From assembly GCF_900113375.1 (NCBI RefSeq), contig NZ_FOPC01000002.1, positions 1-64,000 on the forward strand: a stretch of DNA of 64,000 bases, read 5' to 3'. Positions 15,842-24,180 of this stretch are shown piece by piece (the first letter of the stretch is position 1; each line of letters begins with the position of its first letter). Under the pieces are notes generated by a model. The model worked only from the letters and a program-made list of their open reading frames with translations, was not told the DNA's origin and did no database searches. Source of the DNA: Algoriphagus hitonicola. GTDB taxonomy: Bacteria > Bacteroidota > Bacteroidia > Cytophagales > Cyclobacteriaceae. A program made the translations under genes and the position numbers.

Positions 15842-18103
15842 TTAATCAATAATTCTGAGCTTCGCAAAGCTAAGTAATAATGTCTTTTCTCCAAAATGCT
15901 CAAATTTGATGGTAGCTTTTCGATTGAGTCCTTCCACTTCGATTTTTTCGACCTTGCCAAAACCAAACTTGGGATGCTCCACCAGTTGCTCTGCTTGAAG
16001 ATTATTGGTGTTGCTGGGTTTGAAATCCGGACTGGGTGTATGGATTTTCATCTGTGAAGGAACGCGGGACTCCGGTTTTTTCTTTAACCCGATAAATCCC
16101 GAACCACCCGGCAAGCCTTCCTGACGCATAGCTCCTGGCATTTCCCGAGTAGCAGACATGCGTTTATTGACTTTGATAGTGGCGGGATCGACCTCTTCCA
16201 GGAATCGACTGGGCTCACAATTGAGCAATCTTCCAAATCGATAGCGAGTCAGGGCGTAAGTCAAATACAGTTTATCCATCGCCCGGGTAGTGGCCACGTA
16301 GAATAATCTCCGCTCTTCCTCCAAATCCTCCCTACTCTGCATCATCATCTGGGAAGGAAAAAGATCTTCTTCCATCCCCACGACAAATACCTGCTTGAAT
16401 TCTAGCCCTTTGCTAGAGTGGATCGTCATCAGCGTGATGGCATCGGTGGTATCTTTATCCCGGTCATTATCCGTGAGTAAGGCAATTTCCTGAAGAAAAG
16501 CGCCAAGACTTTTATCTTCATTTTCGGGATTGTCCACATACTCTTTGATGGCATTGAGGAGTTCTTGGACATTTTCGTAGCGATTGAGTCCCTCGATCGT
16601 TTTGTCTTCGTAGAGCTCACGCAAAAGTCCACTCTGCTTGGCGATGAAATTGGCCGCCTCAAAGGCGTCTTTTCGCTCCACTTCGATTTGGAAAGCTTTG
16701 ATCATCGTGGCAAAATCATCTACCGAGCTGCCGGCCCTTCCACTGAGGAAATTGGGAGCGTTTTGCACCACTTCCCAAAGCGGCATATCATGATCGTAAG
16801 CGGCCACCAGTATTTTTTCTACCGAGGTGTCGCCGATTCCCCGCTTGGGATAGTTGATGATCCGCTTAAACGCCTCTTCATCGACCGAATTGACCGTGAA
16901 GCGCATATAGGCCATCAGGTCTTTGATTTCTTTTCGCTGATAAAATGAAAGCCCTCCGACAATTTTATAGGTCAGATTCATTTTCCGTAGGGCTTCCTCT
17001 ATCGCCCGTGATTGGGAGTTGGTGCGATAGAGCACCGCAAAATCGCTGTTGTTGAGTTTTTTATTGTTTCGCTCCTCAAAAATCGTCGTGGCGACGATTC
17101 GTCCTTCCTCATTGTCAGAGGTGGCTTTAATCAGTTCTATAAGGTCTCCGTCTGGATTGGAAGTCCAGACTGTTTTTTTGAGTTGGGCTTTGTTTTTATC
17201 GATGATGGAATTGGCCGCTTCGACGATGGTTTTGGTGGAGCGGTAGTTTTGCTCCAGCTTGACCACAAACAAATCAGGATAGTCCTTTTCGAAGTTTAGA
17301 ATATTTTGAATATCCGCTCCGCGAAACGCATAAATACTCTGTGCATCGTCTCCCACCACACAGATATTTTGATGGACTGCGGCGAGTTTTTTGGTAATCA
17401 GATATTGGGAAAGATTGGTATCCTGAAACTCATCCACCATCACGTACTTGAAGCGATGCTGGTATTTGTTCAAAACATCGGCATGATCACGAAAAAGCAC
17501 ATTGGTATTGAAAAGCAAGTCGTCAAAATCCATTGCTCCGGATTTGAATAGCCGGTCTTGGTATTTCTGATAGATTTCGCCCATGCGAGGACGCATGGCA
17601 GCTTCATCGTCCGCTTTGACAAAGGGATCTTTTTGGTAGGCCTGCCAGGAGATCAGGCGGTTTTTGGCTCCGGAAATTCGAGAAAGTACCACTCCCTGTT
17701 TGTACACTTTGTCATCCAACCGCATTTCTTTGACAATGCTTCGGATCAGGGACTTGGAGTCATCAGTATCGTAAATGGTGAAATTGGACGGATAGCCGAT
17801 TTTTTCGGATTCGACGCGGAGAATTTTTGCAAAGACCGAGTGAAACGTCCCCATCCAGGTATTTCTGGCATCCAAACCGACGAGAGATTCGATCCGATGC
17901 TTCATCTCGGCGGCGGCTTTATTGGTAAAAGTCAGGGAAAGAATCTGAAAAGGATCCACTCCGCGGGCATAAATCAGATGAGCAATCCGATAGGTAAGTA
18001 CCCGGGTTTTTCCCGAACCGGCACCTGCGATGATCATCACTGGACCTTCGGTACGTTCTACAGCTTCCCGCTGAGGCGGATTGAGTTCTTTTAGGTAATC
18101 CAT
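15842..18103 (-). CDS. UvrD/PcrA-type ATP-dependent DNA helicase
   Basis: This is a superfamily 1A 3'-5' DNA helicase used in nucleotide excision repair, mismatch repair and replication-fork clearance. The 753 residues carry Walker A (IIAGAGSGKTRVL, residues 24-36), motif Ia (LTFTNKAA), Walker B (VMVDEFQDTNLSQY), motif III (VVGDDAQSIYAFRGAD), motif IV (LEQNYRSTKTI), motif V (TIHSSKGLEFKQVFVVG) and motif VI (RRLFYVATTRA). The C-terminal tail ends in a Tudor-like LVEHPKFGFGKVEKIEVEG stretch that in PcrA contacts RNA polymerase. It is a monocistronic-looking minus-strand gene with 194 bases before the DUF4290 gene. Confidence 0.95.
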   Translation of the reverse strand: MDYLKELNPPQREAVERTEGPVMIIAGAGSGKTRVLTYRIAHLIYARGVDPFQILSLTFTNKAAAEMKHRIESLVGLDARNTWMGTFHSVFAKILRVESEKIGYPSNFTIYDTDDSKSLIRSIVKEMRLDDKVYKQGVVLSRISGAKNRLISWQAYQKDPFVKADDEAAMRPRMGEIYQKYQDRLFKSGAMDFDDLLFNTNVLFRDHADVLNKYQHRFKYVMVDEFQDTNLSQYLITKKLAAVHQNICVVGDDAQSIYAFRGADIQNILNFEKDYPDLFVVKLEQNYRSTKTIVEAANSIIDKNKAQLKKTVWTSNPDGDLIELIKATSDNEEGRIVATTIFEERNNKKLNNSDFAVLYRTNSQSRAIEEALRKMNLTYKIVGGLSFYQRKEIKDLMAYMRFTVNSVDEEAFKRIINYPKRGIGDTSVEKILVAAYDHDMPLWEVVQNAPNFLSGRAGSSVDDFATMIKAFQIEVERKDAFEAANFIAKQSGLLRELYEDKTIEGLNRYENVQELLNAIKEYVDNPENEDKSLGAFLQEIALLTDNDRDKDTTDAITLMTIHSSKGLEFKQVFVVGMEEDLFPSQMMMQSREDLEEERRLFYVATTRAMDKLYLTYALTRYRFGRLLNCEPSRFLEEVDPATIKVNKRMSATREMPGAMRQEGLPGGSGFIGLKKKPESRVPSQMKIHTPSPDFKPSNTNNLQAEQLVEHPKFGFGKVEKIEVEGLNRKATIKFEHFGEKTLLLSFAKLRIID

Positions 18104-18257
18104 TAGTTCAGTAGCTTGTAGCTAGATTTTAGTATCAAGAAGCAGAATCAAGATATGAGAGATAAGAAACCAGACTTCGATCCTATGTTTGAATTCCGTT
18201 TTTTGAGGCTTTTCCAAGCCTTTTTGCACCCAATTCTCTTAATTTCTCTACCATTCC

Positions 18258-19097
18258 TTACACCTTCCAGCGTTTGTGACTCCAAAGGTACAATTCCGGT
18301 TGGTTTCTGATATTTTCCTCCAGGAGTTCACAGAACCGGTCCGTGATGCTGTGAGATGCCGAGTCGGCGTAAGGCGCGTCGGCGAGTTTGGTAAATTCAA
18401 ATCGATAATGTCCCCGTTTGACTTTTTGCATTTTTCCAAAGAAAACAGGCAGTTCCATTTTTTTTGCCATGAATTCTCCACCCTCGAAGAAATAAGCTGG
18501 GCGGTTCATAAATGTTCGAAGGTATCGACGCTCTTTGGAAGGGGGGCGCTGATCTGCGGCTAAGTGGACGATCCGAGGCTCGGAGCGCATAGTAATCATA
18601 CTTTTCCGAAATTCCCGCTTTTCGGTCATTACTCCGCCAAAATGTGTCCGGATTTCCAACATCAATTGATTGAAAAAGGGATTGTTTAGCTTGAGGTAAA
18701 CGGTCTCCGCAGTCACTTTAGTTTCCAGGGCCACACCCAAAATCGCCATTTCCCAGTTGAAGACATGGCCTGCCATCATCAAGGCGCTTCGGCCTTTTTG
18801 GATTTCCTGATCGATCAGTTCTTGATTGACCACCTGGAATCGCTGTCGCAATTCGTCTTCCGAAATTGTCAGCATTTTAATGGTTTCGGCAAATGTGTCA
18901 GTAAAATTCCGATAAAATCGGTTTCGGACCTGTTTTCGCTCTGTAGCTGAGAGTTGAGGAAAAGCATGGAAAATATTTTCATCGATGACCTTTTTGCGAT
19001 AGCGAATTACAAATCGGGCGATCAGATAGATCAGATCACTGAAAATGTACAAAGCCGGAAGGGGAAGTCGGGAAAGCAGCCGAAAGAAAATCATCAT
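18258..19097 (-). CDS. LpxL/HtrB-like lysophospholipid (lipid A) acyltransferase
   Basis: This inner-membrane acyltransferase probably adds a secondary acyl chain to lipid A or a related lipid. The 279-residue protein has an N-terminal membrane segment (LPALYIFSDLIYLIARFVI) with the family's FYRNFTDTFAETIKM region. The catalytic HxxxxE motif is GHVFNWE near residue 113, followed by VYLKLNNPFFNQLM and a basic substrate pocket (AADQRPPSKERRYLRTFMNRPAYF). The C-terminus ends NQPELYLWSHKRWKV, a hallmark of LpxL/MsbB relatives. It is divergent from the sigma factor gene and stands alone. Confidence 0.9.
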   Translation of the reverse strand: MMIFFRLLSRLPLPALYIFSDLIYLIARFVIRYRKKVIDENIFHAFPQLSATERKQVRNRFYRNFTDTFAETIKMLTISEDELRQRFQVVNQELIDQEIQKGRSALMMAGHVFNWEMAILGVALETKVTAETVYLKLNNPFFNQLMLEIRTHFGGVMTEKREFRKSMITMRSEPRIVHLAADQRPPSKERRYLRTFMNRPAYFFEGGEFMAKKMELPVFFGKMQKVKRGHYRFEFTKLADAPYADSASHSITDRFCELLEENIRNQPELYLWSHKRWKV

Positions 19098-19215
19098 GCA
19101 ATTTCAAGAATAGAGAGCCCTACAATGGAGCTTTTCGAAAACAAAATAAAGGAAATCAGGTGAAAACTTCCCGATTCCTAGTTATAATTTGACCCAATGA
19201 TTACTTTTGAAACGT

Positions 19216-19809
19216 ATGTCGGAAGTACAACGCAGAAAATATTCTCAAGAAGAGAAAAATTCCATCTTTGATGGGGAGTTTATGCCACACATAGACTCCA
19301 TGTACAACTTTGCCTACCGGCTCACCTTTGATGAGGATGATGCTAAGGACTTGGTGCAGGATACCTACCTCAAAGCTTATCGATTTATCAATTCTTTTGA
19401 GCAGGGAACCAACGCCAAGGCATGGCTGTTTCGAATCCTCAAAAACAGCTTTATCAATGAGTACCGAAAGAAGAGCAAGCAGCCGGCGAAAGTAGATTAT
19501 CAAGAAGTTGAAACTTATTACAACTCCGATGATGTTGACTTTCGTGGGACCACAGATCTGAGAGCTGAATCGGTCAAGGATATGATCGGAGACGAGATAT
19601 CCAATGCACTCAACAGTCTGGCGGTGGATTTTCGAACGGTGATTATCCTCTGTGATCTGGAGGGATTTACCTACGAGGAGATGGCCAAGATCCTGGATAT
19701 CCCGATCGGCACGGTACGGTCCAGACTGCACAGAGCGAGAAATTTGTTAAAAGAAAAACTAAAAGGATATGCCCAGCACATGGGCTACAATACGGACGAG
19801 GAGGAATAA
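19216..19809 (+). CDS. ECF-type RNA polymerase sigma factor
   Basis: This is an alternative sigma-70 family factor with regions 2 and 4 only, 197 residues from the ATG at 19216 (an upstream TTG at 19207 adds three residues). Region 2 is NFAYRLTFDEDDAKDLVQDTYLKAYRF with the WLFRILKNSFINEYR core-binding helix; region 4 is LEGFTYEEMAKILDIPIGTVRSRLHRARNLLKEKL, the -35 recognition helix-turn-helix. The next gene, 14 bases on, encodes a small Cys-containing protein with anti-sigma character, so activity is probably controlled by it. The downstream gmk and nadD genes are close enough (6 and 3 bases) to share its transcript, a link between stress control and nucleotide/NAD supply. Confidence 0.93.
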   Translation: MSEVQRRKYSQEEKNSIFDGEFMPHIDSMYNFAYRLTFDEDDAKDLVQDTYLKAYRFINSFEQGTNAKAWLFRILKNSFINEYRKKSKQPAKVDYQEVETYYNSDDVDFRGTTDLRAESVKDMIGDEISNALNSLAVDFRTVIILCDLEGFTYEEMAKILDIPIGTVRSRLHRARNLLKEKLKGYAQHMGYNTDEEE

Positions 19810-19823
19810 AAAACGATTACCAA

Positions 19824-20096
19824 ATGGACAAAAAGGAAGAATCAGCGGGTGAGCGAAAACTGCAATGCAGTGATGTCAGCAAATGTTTTGAGCTGCTCGA
19901 AAGCATTTTGGATGGAGAGATGGGGGATCCAGGCAAGGAGGTCCTCAAGGAAAAGCTAGCCAAATGCCAGCCTTGTTTTGAGCATTATCATCTGGAGCAG
20001 GCCATCCGTGACCTGCTCAAGACCAAGTGCAGCAAGCAAGCGGTTCCGGGAGAATTGGTTGATTCAATCCGAACCAAAATTTCAGACATCAAATAA
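19824..20096 (+). CDS. Probable zinc-type anti-sigma factor
   Basis: The 90-residue soluble protein contains LAKCQPCFEHYHLEQAIRDLLKTKC, similar to the CxxC helix of RsrA/ChrR-type zinc anti-sigma factors (usually HxxxCxxC). The His before CxxC is replaced by Lys; other Cys and His residues (CSDVSKCFE, EHYH) could complete a metal or thiol site. It follows the ECF sigma gene by 14 bases, the standard arrangement for a sigma/anti-sigma pair. There is no membrane helix, so it should act in the cytosol, perhaps sensing redox state. The assignment rests on context and the Cys motif, not on a full-length match. Confidence 0.75.
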   Translation: MDKKEESAGERKLQCSDVSKCFELLESILDGEMGDPGKEVLKEKLAKCQPCFEHYHLEQAIRDLLKTKCSKQAVPGELVDSIRTKISDIK

Positions 20097-20102
20097 GAGC
20101 CG

Positions 20103-20675
20103 ATGAACCCAGGCAAAGCCATTATTTTTTCCGCACCCTCGGGTTCGGGCAAAACCTCATTGGTACGTCACCTGATTGAGCGGGTACCCAATTTGGGATT
20201 TTCAATCTCAGCCTGCACAAGAGACAGAAGAGGTCGACATGAAGTACATGGCAAAGATTATTACTTTTTAAGTCAGGAAGAATTCAAAGCTAAAATTGAC
20301 CAGGACGCTTTCATCGAATGGGAAGAGGTCTATGAGGGAAATTTTTACGGCACCCTCAAAGAAGAAATTCAACGGATCTGGGATTCTGGTAAAGCAGTCA
20401 TCTTTGATGTGGATGTGAAAGGCGGTTTGGCGCTGAAAAAATACTTTGGCAAACAAGCTTTGGCGATTTTTGTGAAAGTGCCTTCGCTGGAAGTACTCAA
20501 AGCCCGTCTCAATGACCGGGGAACGGAGTCAGAAGAGTCTCTATCCCGTAGAGTATATAAGGCAGAATTTGAAATGAAATTTGAGCCGCAGTTTGATGTG
20601 ACGATTGTCAACGATGATTTTGCCAAGTCCTCTCAAGAAGCGGAGCAGCTTGTTCGGGAATTTTTAGCTTCCTAG
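20103..20675 (+). CDS. gmk: Guanylate kinase
   Basis: This enzyme phosphorylates GMP to GDP with ATP and supplies the GTP and (p)ppGpp pools in the cytosol. The 190-residue length is normal. The P-loop is SAPSGSGKTSLVRHL (residues 10-24), the GMP-binding region is SISACTRDRRGRHEVHGKDYYFLS, and the lid/adenine part includes DVDVKGGLALKKYF and LNDRGTESEESLSRR. It begins 6 bases after the anti-sigma stop and ends 3 bases before the nadD start. Confidence 0.96.
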   Translation: MNPGKAIIFSAPSGSGKTSLVRHLIERVPNLGFSISACTRDRRGRHEVHGKDYYFLSQEEFKAKIDQDAFIEWEEVYEGNFYGTLKEEIQRIWDSGKAVIFDVDVKGGLALKKYFGKQALAIFVKVPSLEVLKARLNDRGTESEESLSRRVYKAEFEMKFEPQFDVTIVNDDFAKSSQEAEQLVREFLAS

Positions 20676-20678
20676 GCC

Positions 20679-21245
20679 GTGAACATTGGGCTTTTTTTCG
20701 GCAGCTTCAATCCCATCCACCTTGGTCATTTGATCATTGCGGAGACGATTTACGACCGAACGGACTTGGATGAGGTCTGGTTTGTGGTCAGTCCTCAGAA
20801 TCCGCTGAAAAAGCGAAAATCGCTGGTCCATGAATTTGACCGGCTGCGCATGGTGGAGTTGGCTATAGCGGATAATTTTCACTTTCGGGCCAGTGATGTG
20901 GAGTTTCATATGCCCCGTCCAAGCTATACCATCGATACGTTGACCTATCTTTCGGAGCAGTATCCCCAGCATCAGTTCAGTATTTTTTTAGGCTCGGATA
21001 ATCTGAAGCAACTCCGCAAGTGGAAAAACTACGAGCAGATTCTGGCCCAGTATCGGCTCTATGTCTATCCTCGTCCGGGTGAAAAAATAGCCTTATCCCA
21101 TTCGGCAATAATGGAGGTAGATGCTCCGCTATTGGATATCTCGGCGACCTTTATTCGGGAGGCGATTCAGCGGGAGCGATCCGTTCGCTATCTGCTGCCG
21201 GAGGGAGTTGTGGACTATATCCGCTCGAAAAAACTCTACTTCTAG
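20679..21245 (+). CDS. nadD: Nicotinate-nucleotide adenylyltransferase
   Basis: NadD adenylylates nicotinate mononucleotide in NAD synthesis. The 188-residue protein begins with the nucleotidyltransferase motif GLFFGSFNPIHLGHLIIAE, keeps FFLGSDNL-type sequence (IFLGSDNLKQLRKW) and ends with the family motif ISATFIREAIQR followed by VVDYIRSKKLYF. The start is GTG (20679) three bases after the gmk stop. The last 105 bases, from the ISATFIREA Ser codon to the stop, are present a second time at 24731-24835 with 11 substitutions, marking this 3' end as a recombination point for the accessory cassettes downstream. Confidence 0.95.
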   Translation: MNIGLFFGSFNPIHLGHLIIAETIYDRTDLDEVWFVVSPQNPLKKRKSLVHEFDRLRMVELAIADNFHFRASDVEFHMPRPSYTIDTLTYLSEQYPQHQFSIFLGSDNLKQLRKWKNYEQILAQYRLYVYPRPGEKIALSHSAIMEVDAPLLDISATFIREAIQRERSVRYLLPEGVVDYIRSKKLYF

Positions 21246-21340
21246 CTGATTATTAACCGTCTGCAAAAAAAAACGCCACTGATGGAATAAATGGAAGTTT
21301 TTCAGCGGAAAGATTTGCGATTAAAAATCGAACTCAATAA

Positions 21341-21397
21341 GTTAGTTTCAGCTTCGATGATCGAAGCTACTTTTGGGCCAAAAGTTTTTAAACTAAC
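21341..21397 (+). promoter_or_regulatory. Structured leader/promoter of cassette A (nested inverted repeats)
   Basis: Three inverted repeats nest within 57 bases: outer arms GTTAGTTT (21341-21348) and AAACTAAC (21390-21397), inner palindrome GCTTCGATGATCGAAGC (21351-21367) and inner palindrome ACTTTTGGGCCAAAAGT (21369-21385). As RNA they would form a three-way junction. As DNA, TACTTTTG (21368-21375) fits the Bacteroidota -7 consensus TAnnTTTG, with TTTC 18 bases upstream as a weak -33 element; the first palindrome would then be an operator between them. The block is repeated at 24930-24986 with only the palindrome centre changed. Confidence 0.6.
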
Positions 21398-21411
21398 AAA
21401 ACCAAAAAAAC

Positions 21412-21498
21412 ATGAAATCGACACGATTAAAATCATCATTAAACACACAGGAAAATGATTATTTTAATCGTCAAAGATTCCATCTGACCATTGAATAG
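21412..21498 (+). CDS. Conserved 28-codon leader ORF, cassette A
   Basis: An ATG-to-TAG frame of 28 codons (MKSTRLKSSLNTQEN..., ending FHLTIE) lies between the structured leader and the secreted peptide gene. It is identical in cassette B. The identity may only reflect the near-identical DNA of the whole leader, so translation is unproven. Its end overlaps the upstream in-frame TTG of the peptide frame by a few bases and the peptide ATG follows 13 bases after its stop, which would allow coupling. Confidence 0.3.
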   Translation: MKSTRLKSSLNTQENDYFNRQRFHLTIE

Positions 21499-21511
21499 CA
21501 AAAATAAACAG

Positions 21512-21739
21512 ATGAAAAAGGTATTGTTTGGATTAGCCTTTTTAGGGGCTATGGCGTTTTCGGGTATTACGATCACAGCGCAGGAAGAAGTGGATTCTCC
21601 ATGTTTAGAAGAATTTGATAATTCTTTTCACGGAGTTTGTTGTAAATCGAGGTTAGATTGCATACACCCATTAGCTGGCTCCGTCATAAGATCAAAATGG
21701 GTTCCATGTGTGATTACTTGTACTGGGGTTGCTGTTTAA
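21512..21739 (+). CDS. Secreted six-cysteine mini-protein, cassette A
   Basis: The ATG at 21512 gives 75 residues with a strong signal peptide (MKKVLFGLAFLGAMAFSG, cleavage predicted after ITITA) and a mature domain of about 50 residues. Six cysteines follow the spacing C-x11-CC-x5-C-x15-C-x3-C. Exactly the same spacing occurs in the cassette B peptide although only about half of the mature residues agree, while the signal regions agree at 23 of 26 positions. This pattern suggests a disulfide-stabilised secreted peptide with a conserved leader and variable body. It resembles in layout the small NVEALA-type proteins that sit beside propeller genes in Bacteroides, but that motif is absent. The function is unknown; toxin, signal or adhesin are open. 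Confidence 0.75.
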   Translation: MKKVLFGLAFLGAMAFSGITITAQEEVDSPCLEEFDNSFHGVCCKSRLDCIHPLAGSVIRSKWVPCVITCTGVAV

Positions 21740-21760
21740 TATGATAGTATTAATTAGACA

Positions 21761-22837
21761 ATGCTTAAAGAAATTAATTTTATAGGTTTATTACTTTTTC
21801 TCTTTTTAAATGCTTGTGTGGAGAAGACAAATTCAATTAGAATTTTTGAGGAGAATTTGCCAAAACCCAAGATCCTGAGAGGTGAAAAATTTAATTTTAC
21901 TGAGTTTGTAAATCCTATTGGCATTAGTATGAGTGGAAAGTATGGGGTTGTTTGGGAAGACAAATCAGTCTCAGATGATAAATTCCATATTATTGATATT
22001 AGTACTATGGAATATTTGCAGTCCAAAGGAATAGACGGTTTGGGTCCTGGAGAAATCACCACTTCCTACCTAGAGCCTTCAGAAGAAGAAAATAAAGTAT
22101 GGAATTATGATATTGAGGCTCGAGTTTATTCCAAGTTTGATTTACTGGATTCCAATAAATTGGCGGAATTTCAAATTAAATCCCCACCGACTACCTATTT
22201 TTTGACTCGAACAACTTGGGCGGAAAATAATACTTTAATCGGAAGTACTGCAGATGGATGGACAAAGTACCTTCATGTAACTTTAGAGGGAGATACTTTG
22301 AATTTGTTAGGTTCTTGGAAAGATATGCTAGAAGAGAGGGAATTCCCAAATGGTATTAAAACTGATGAGCTAAAGCCCAATGCCATAAGTTATTTGTTTC
22401 AGGGGCCGATTAAAGGAAATATCAATAATAATATCTATGTCAAAGTGGGTATGGTTGTCGACTACATTGATATTATAGATCTTTCTACAAAAACTATAAA
22501 AACAATTAATGGTCCAAGACAAGATATCCAGGATTTTTCTATTTCTTATAATATGGGTTATCAGATTCCAGTATTTCCTAGCGAAAGTACCGAAAGGTAT
22601 ATAGATCTCTATGTAGGAGAAGATTCCTTTTTTGTCCTCTTTTTTGGGAAACCTTATGCTCAAATTTCCGATCTTGAAAATCTCAACCGGGTTTTTGAGT
22701 TTGACTTCGATGGCAAGATTCTTAAACAATATCAATTAGACTTTCCGTTAAATGGTTTTACAGTAGATGAAGCGGGGAGATATATCTACGGGGTCACGGT
22801 GGATCGGGAACCTAATCTGGTCCGGTTTGAGTATTGA
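21761..22837 (+). CDS. TolB-like propeller lipoprotein, cassette A
   Basis: The 358-residue protein has a lipoprotein signal (FIGLLLFLFLNAC, Cys19) and a beta-propeller body of about six WD/Kelch-like blades with recurring DYIDIIDLSTK, VFEFDFDGKILKQYQLD and a closing GVTVDREPNLVRFEY. It matches the TolB-like/6-bladed propeller families that are frequent in Bacteroidota and often stand next to tiny secreted proteins. It starts 21 bases after the mini-protein stop, so the two should share a transcript and probably work together at the cell surface or in the periplasm. It is a paralogue of the protein at 25363, with which the last 15 residues are identical. Confidence 0.82.
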   Translation: MLKEINFIGLLLFLFLNACVEKTNSIRIFEENLPKPKILRGEKFNFTEFVNPIGISMSGKYGVVWEDKSVSDDKFHIIDISTMEYLQSKGIDGLGPGEITTSYLEPSEEENKVWNYDIEARVYSKFDLLDSNKLAEFQIKSPPTTYFLTRTTWAENNTLIGSTADGWTKYLHVTLEGDTLNLLGSWKDMLEEREFPNGIKTDELKPNAISYLFQGPIKGNINNNIYVKVGMVVDYIDIIDLSTKTIKTINGPRQDIQDFSISYNMGYQIPVFPSESTERYIDLYVGEDSFFVLFFGKPYAQISDLENLNRVFEFDFDGKILKQYQLDFPLNGFTVDEAGRYIYGVTVDREPNLVRFEY

Positions 22838-22860
22838 ATTGAAGGGCAAATCCAATTTGA

Positions 22861-22980
22861 AACCAACAGCAAAATAAACACCATTGATGGGTTAAGTTGA
22901 TACTTTTCGGGGCTCAGGTTTGCAATTAAAAATCGAAATCAATAGATTAGTTTAGTCTTCTGAATTGAAGCGTATTTTAA
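22861..22980 (+). repeat. Degenerate third copy of the cassette leader
   Basis: Segments such as CATTGATGG (compare CACTGATGG), TTTGCAATTAAAAATCGAA (compare TTTGCGATTAAAAATCGAA) and TAGATTAGTTTAGTCTTC align in order with the leader at 21261-21360. The first palindrome survives partly as CTTC-n6-GAAG; the second palindrome and outer arm are lost. It precedes the 6-bladed propeller gene at 23062, so this gene probably belonged to the same kind of cassette. Confidence 0.6.
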
Positions 22981-23061
22981 GTCAACCCTTTTACAAGTAT
23001 ATCAGTCGTTTGCGTTCCATTCGCTGCATCCAATGGGTAACTGATTATTTTGATCAATATC

Positions 23062-24180
23062 ATGAAAATCAACAATATCAAACTTTTAATATTCTCCGTA
23101 TTTTGTGTTTCCTGTAGCAATTCCAAGCAATCCGAGCTTCCCTTATTCGTCCTGGATGAGCTTGAGGTGATCGGTAAGGAAAAGCTTGCCCTCCAGAAAA
23201 TTATCAATCTGGAAACTACCTCCGAAAATCTCATGGGTACAGATATCCGGGTTCGATATGATGCCTTGGTTTTTTATTTGATGGACGAGAGCAATAAGGA
23301 TGGGATTCATCAATTCGATCGAAATGGCGACTATCTGGGGATCATCGCCCCCGTGGGTGATGGTCCGGGTTTCCTGAAAGATTTGGATGATTTCTTTATC
23401 AATCCTGACGGTAGCGTAGAGGTGCTTTCTGGAATTGGTGATCAAGCTACGGTTTATCATATCTCTGAAGCAGGCGAAATATCAACGGTTTTCGAAACGG
23501 ATTACCTGGCCAGTTCCTTTACCAAATTGCCATCCGGAGAATATTTGCTTTATGGAAGCTATAATCTCCCCTTTACCCAACATCGACTCATAAAAACAGA
23601 TGCTCAAGGAAATGAGCTCTCCTCTTTTTTGGAAAATACCTATCAAAACAACCTCTTGCCGATGACCGAACGGAATTTTTTTCAAAACCAAACTGACCTC
23701 CATCTGATCGAATCCTTTCAGCCGTATGTGTATCAGTTTGAGAATGATTCGCTGGAGCGAGTTGCCCAAATGGATTTTGGGCGCTACGCCATCCCCGACT
23801 ACTTTTGGGAGGAGGATATTATGGAAAGCTTTGGCAAAATGAGTGAGTCAGGCTTTGCCAATCTTCATGGGGTTTTTGAGGATGAGCAATTGATGCTACT
23901 CAGCATTCATGTTCAGAAGCCTGAAGGCATTTTCAAGGAATTGGTATTTATCGATAAATCTACCGATAAAGTCCAAAAATTATCCACCAACCTGAATGAG
24001 GATATGCTCTATCATTATCCCATTGGGATTGAAGATGGAGAAGTCATGTTTTTGACCTATCGATCCGTGATGCTAGATGACCTTCCACAAAACAGTTTGG
24101 AAAAAATCCAAAAAGAAATTCCGGAGCAAGATTTTGATTATCCGGTTATCCTAAAGACAAAAATTCAATTCGATGAATAA
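23062..24180 (+). CDS. 6-bladed beta-propeller lipoprotein
   Basis: From the ATG at 23062 the product has 372 residues with a lipoprotein signal (IKLLIFSVFCVSC, Cys17). The body shows repeated propeller strands: GIHQFDRNGDYLGIIAPVG (the GxxxFDxxGxxL motif of the 6-bladed propeller/DUF5128 family), VYHISEAGEISTVFE, HRLIKTDAQGNELSSFL and ELVFIDKSTDKVQKLS. Proteins of this type are extracytoplasmic and of unknown role. It is distinct from the two TolB-like paralogues. Its 3' end overlaps the next gene by 8 bases, so it is coupled to a CxxC lipoprotein. Confidence 0.82.
   Translation: MKINNIKLLIFSVFCVSCSNSKQSELPLFVLDELEVIGKEKLALQKIINLETTSENLMGTDIRVRYDALVFYLMDESNKDGIHQFDRNGDYLGIIAPVGDGPGFLKDLDDFFINPDGSVEVLSGIGDQATVYHISEAGEISTVFETDYLASSFTKLPSGEYLLYGSYNLPFTQHRLIKTDAQGNELSSFLENTYQNNLLPMTERNFFQNQTDLHLIESFQPYVYQFENDSLERVAQMDFGRYAIPDYFWEEDIMESFGKMSESGFANLHGVFEDEQLMLLSIHVQKPEGIFKELVFIDKSTDKVQKLSTNLNEDMLYHYPIGIEDGEVMFLTYRSVMLDDLPQNSLEKIQKEIPEQDFDYPVILKTKIQFDE

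Noticed and set aside
21341..21397. Integron attC site flanking the Cys-rich gene cassettes
   Set aside because: The arms GTTAGTTT/AAACTAAC do not fit the RYYYAAC/GTTRRRY core, no integrase is present, and the duplicated unit includes a nadD tail.
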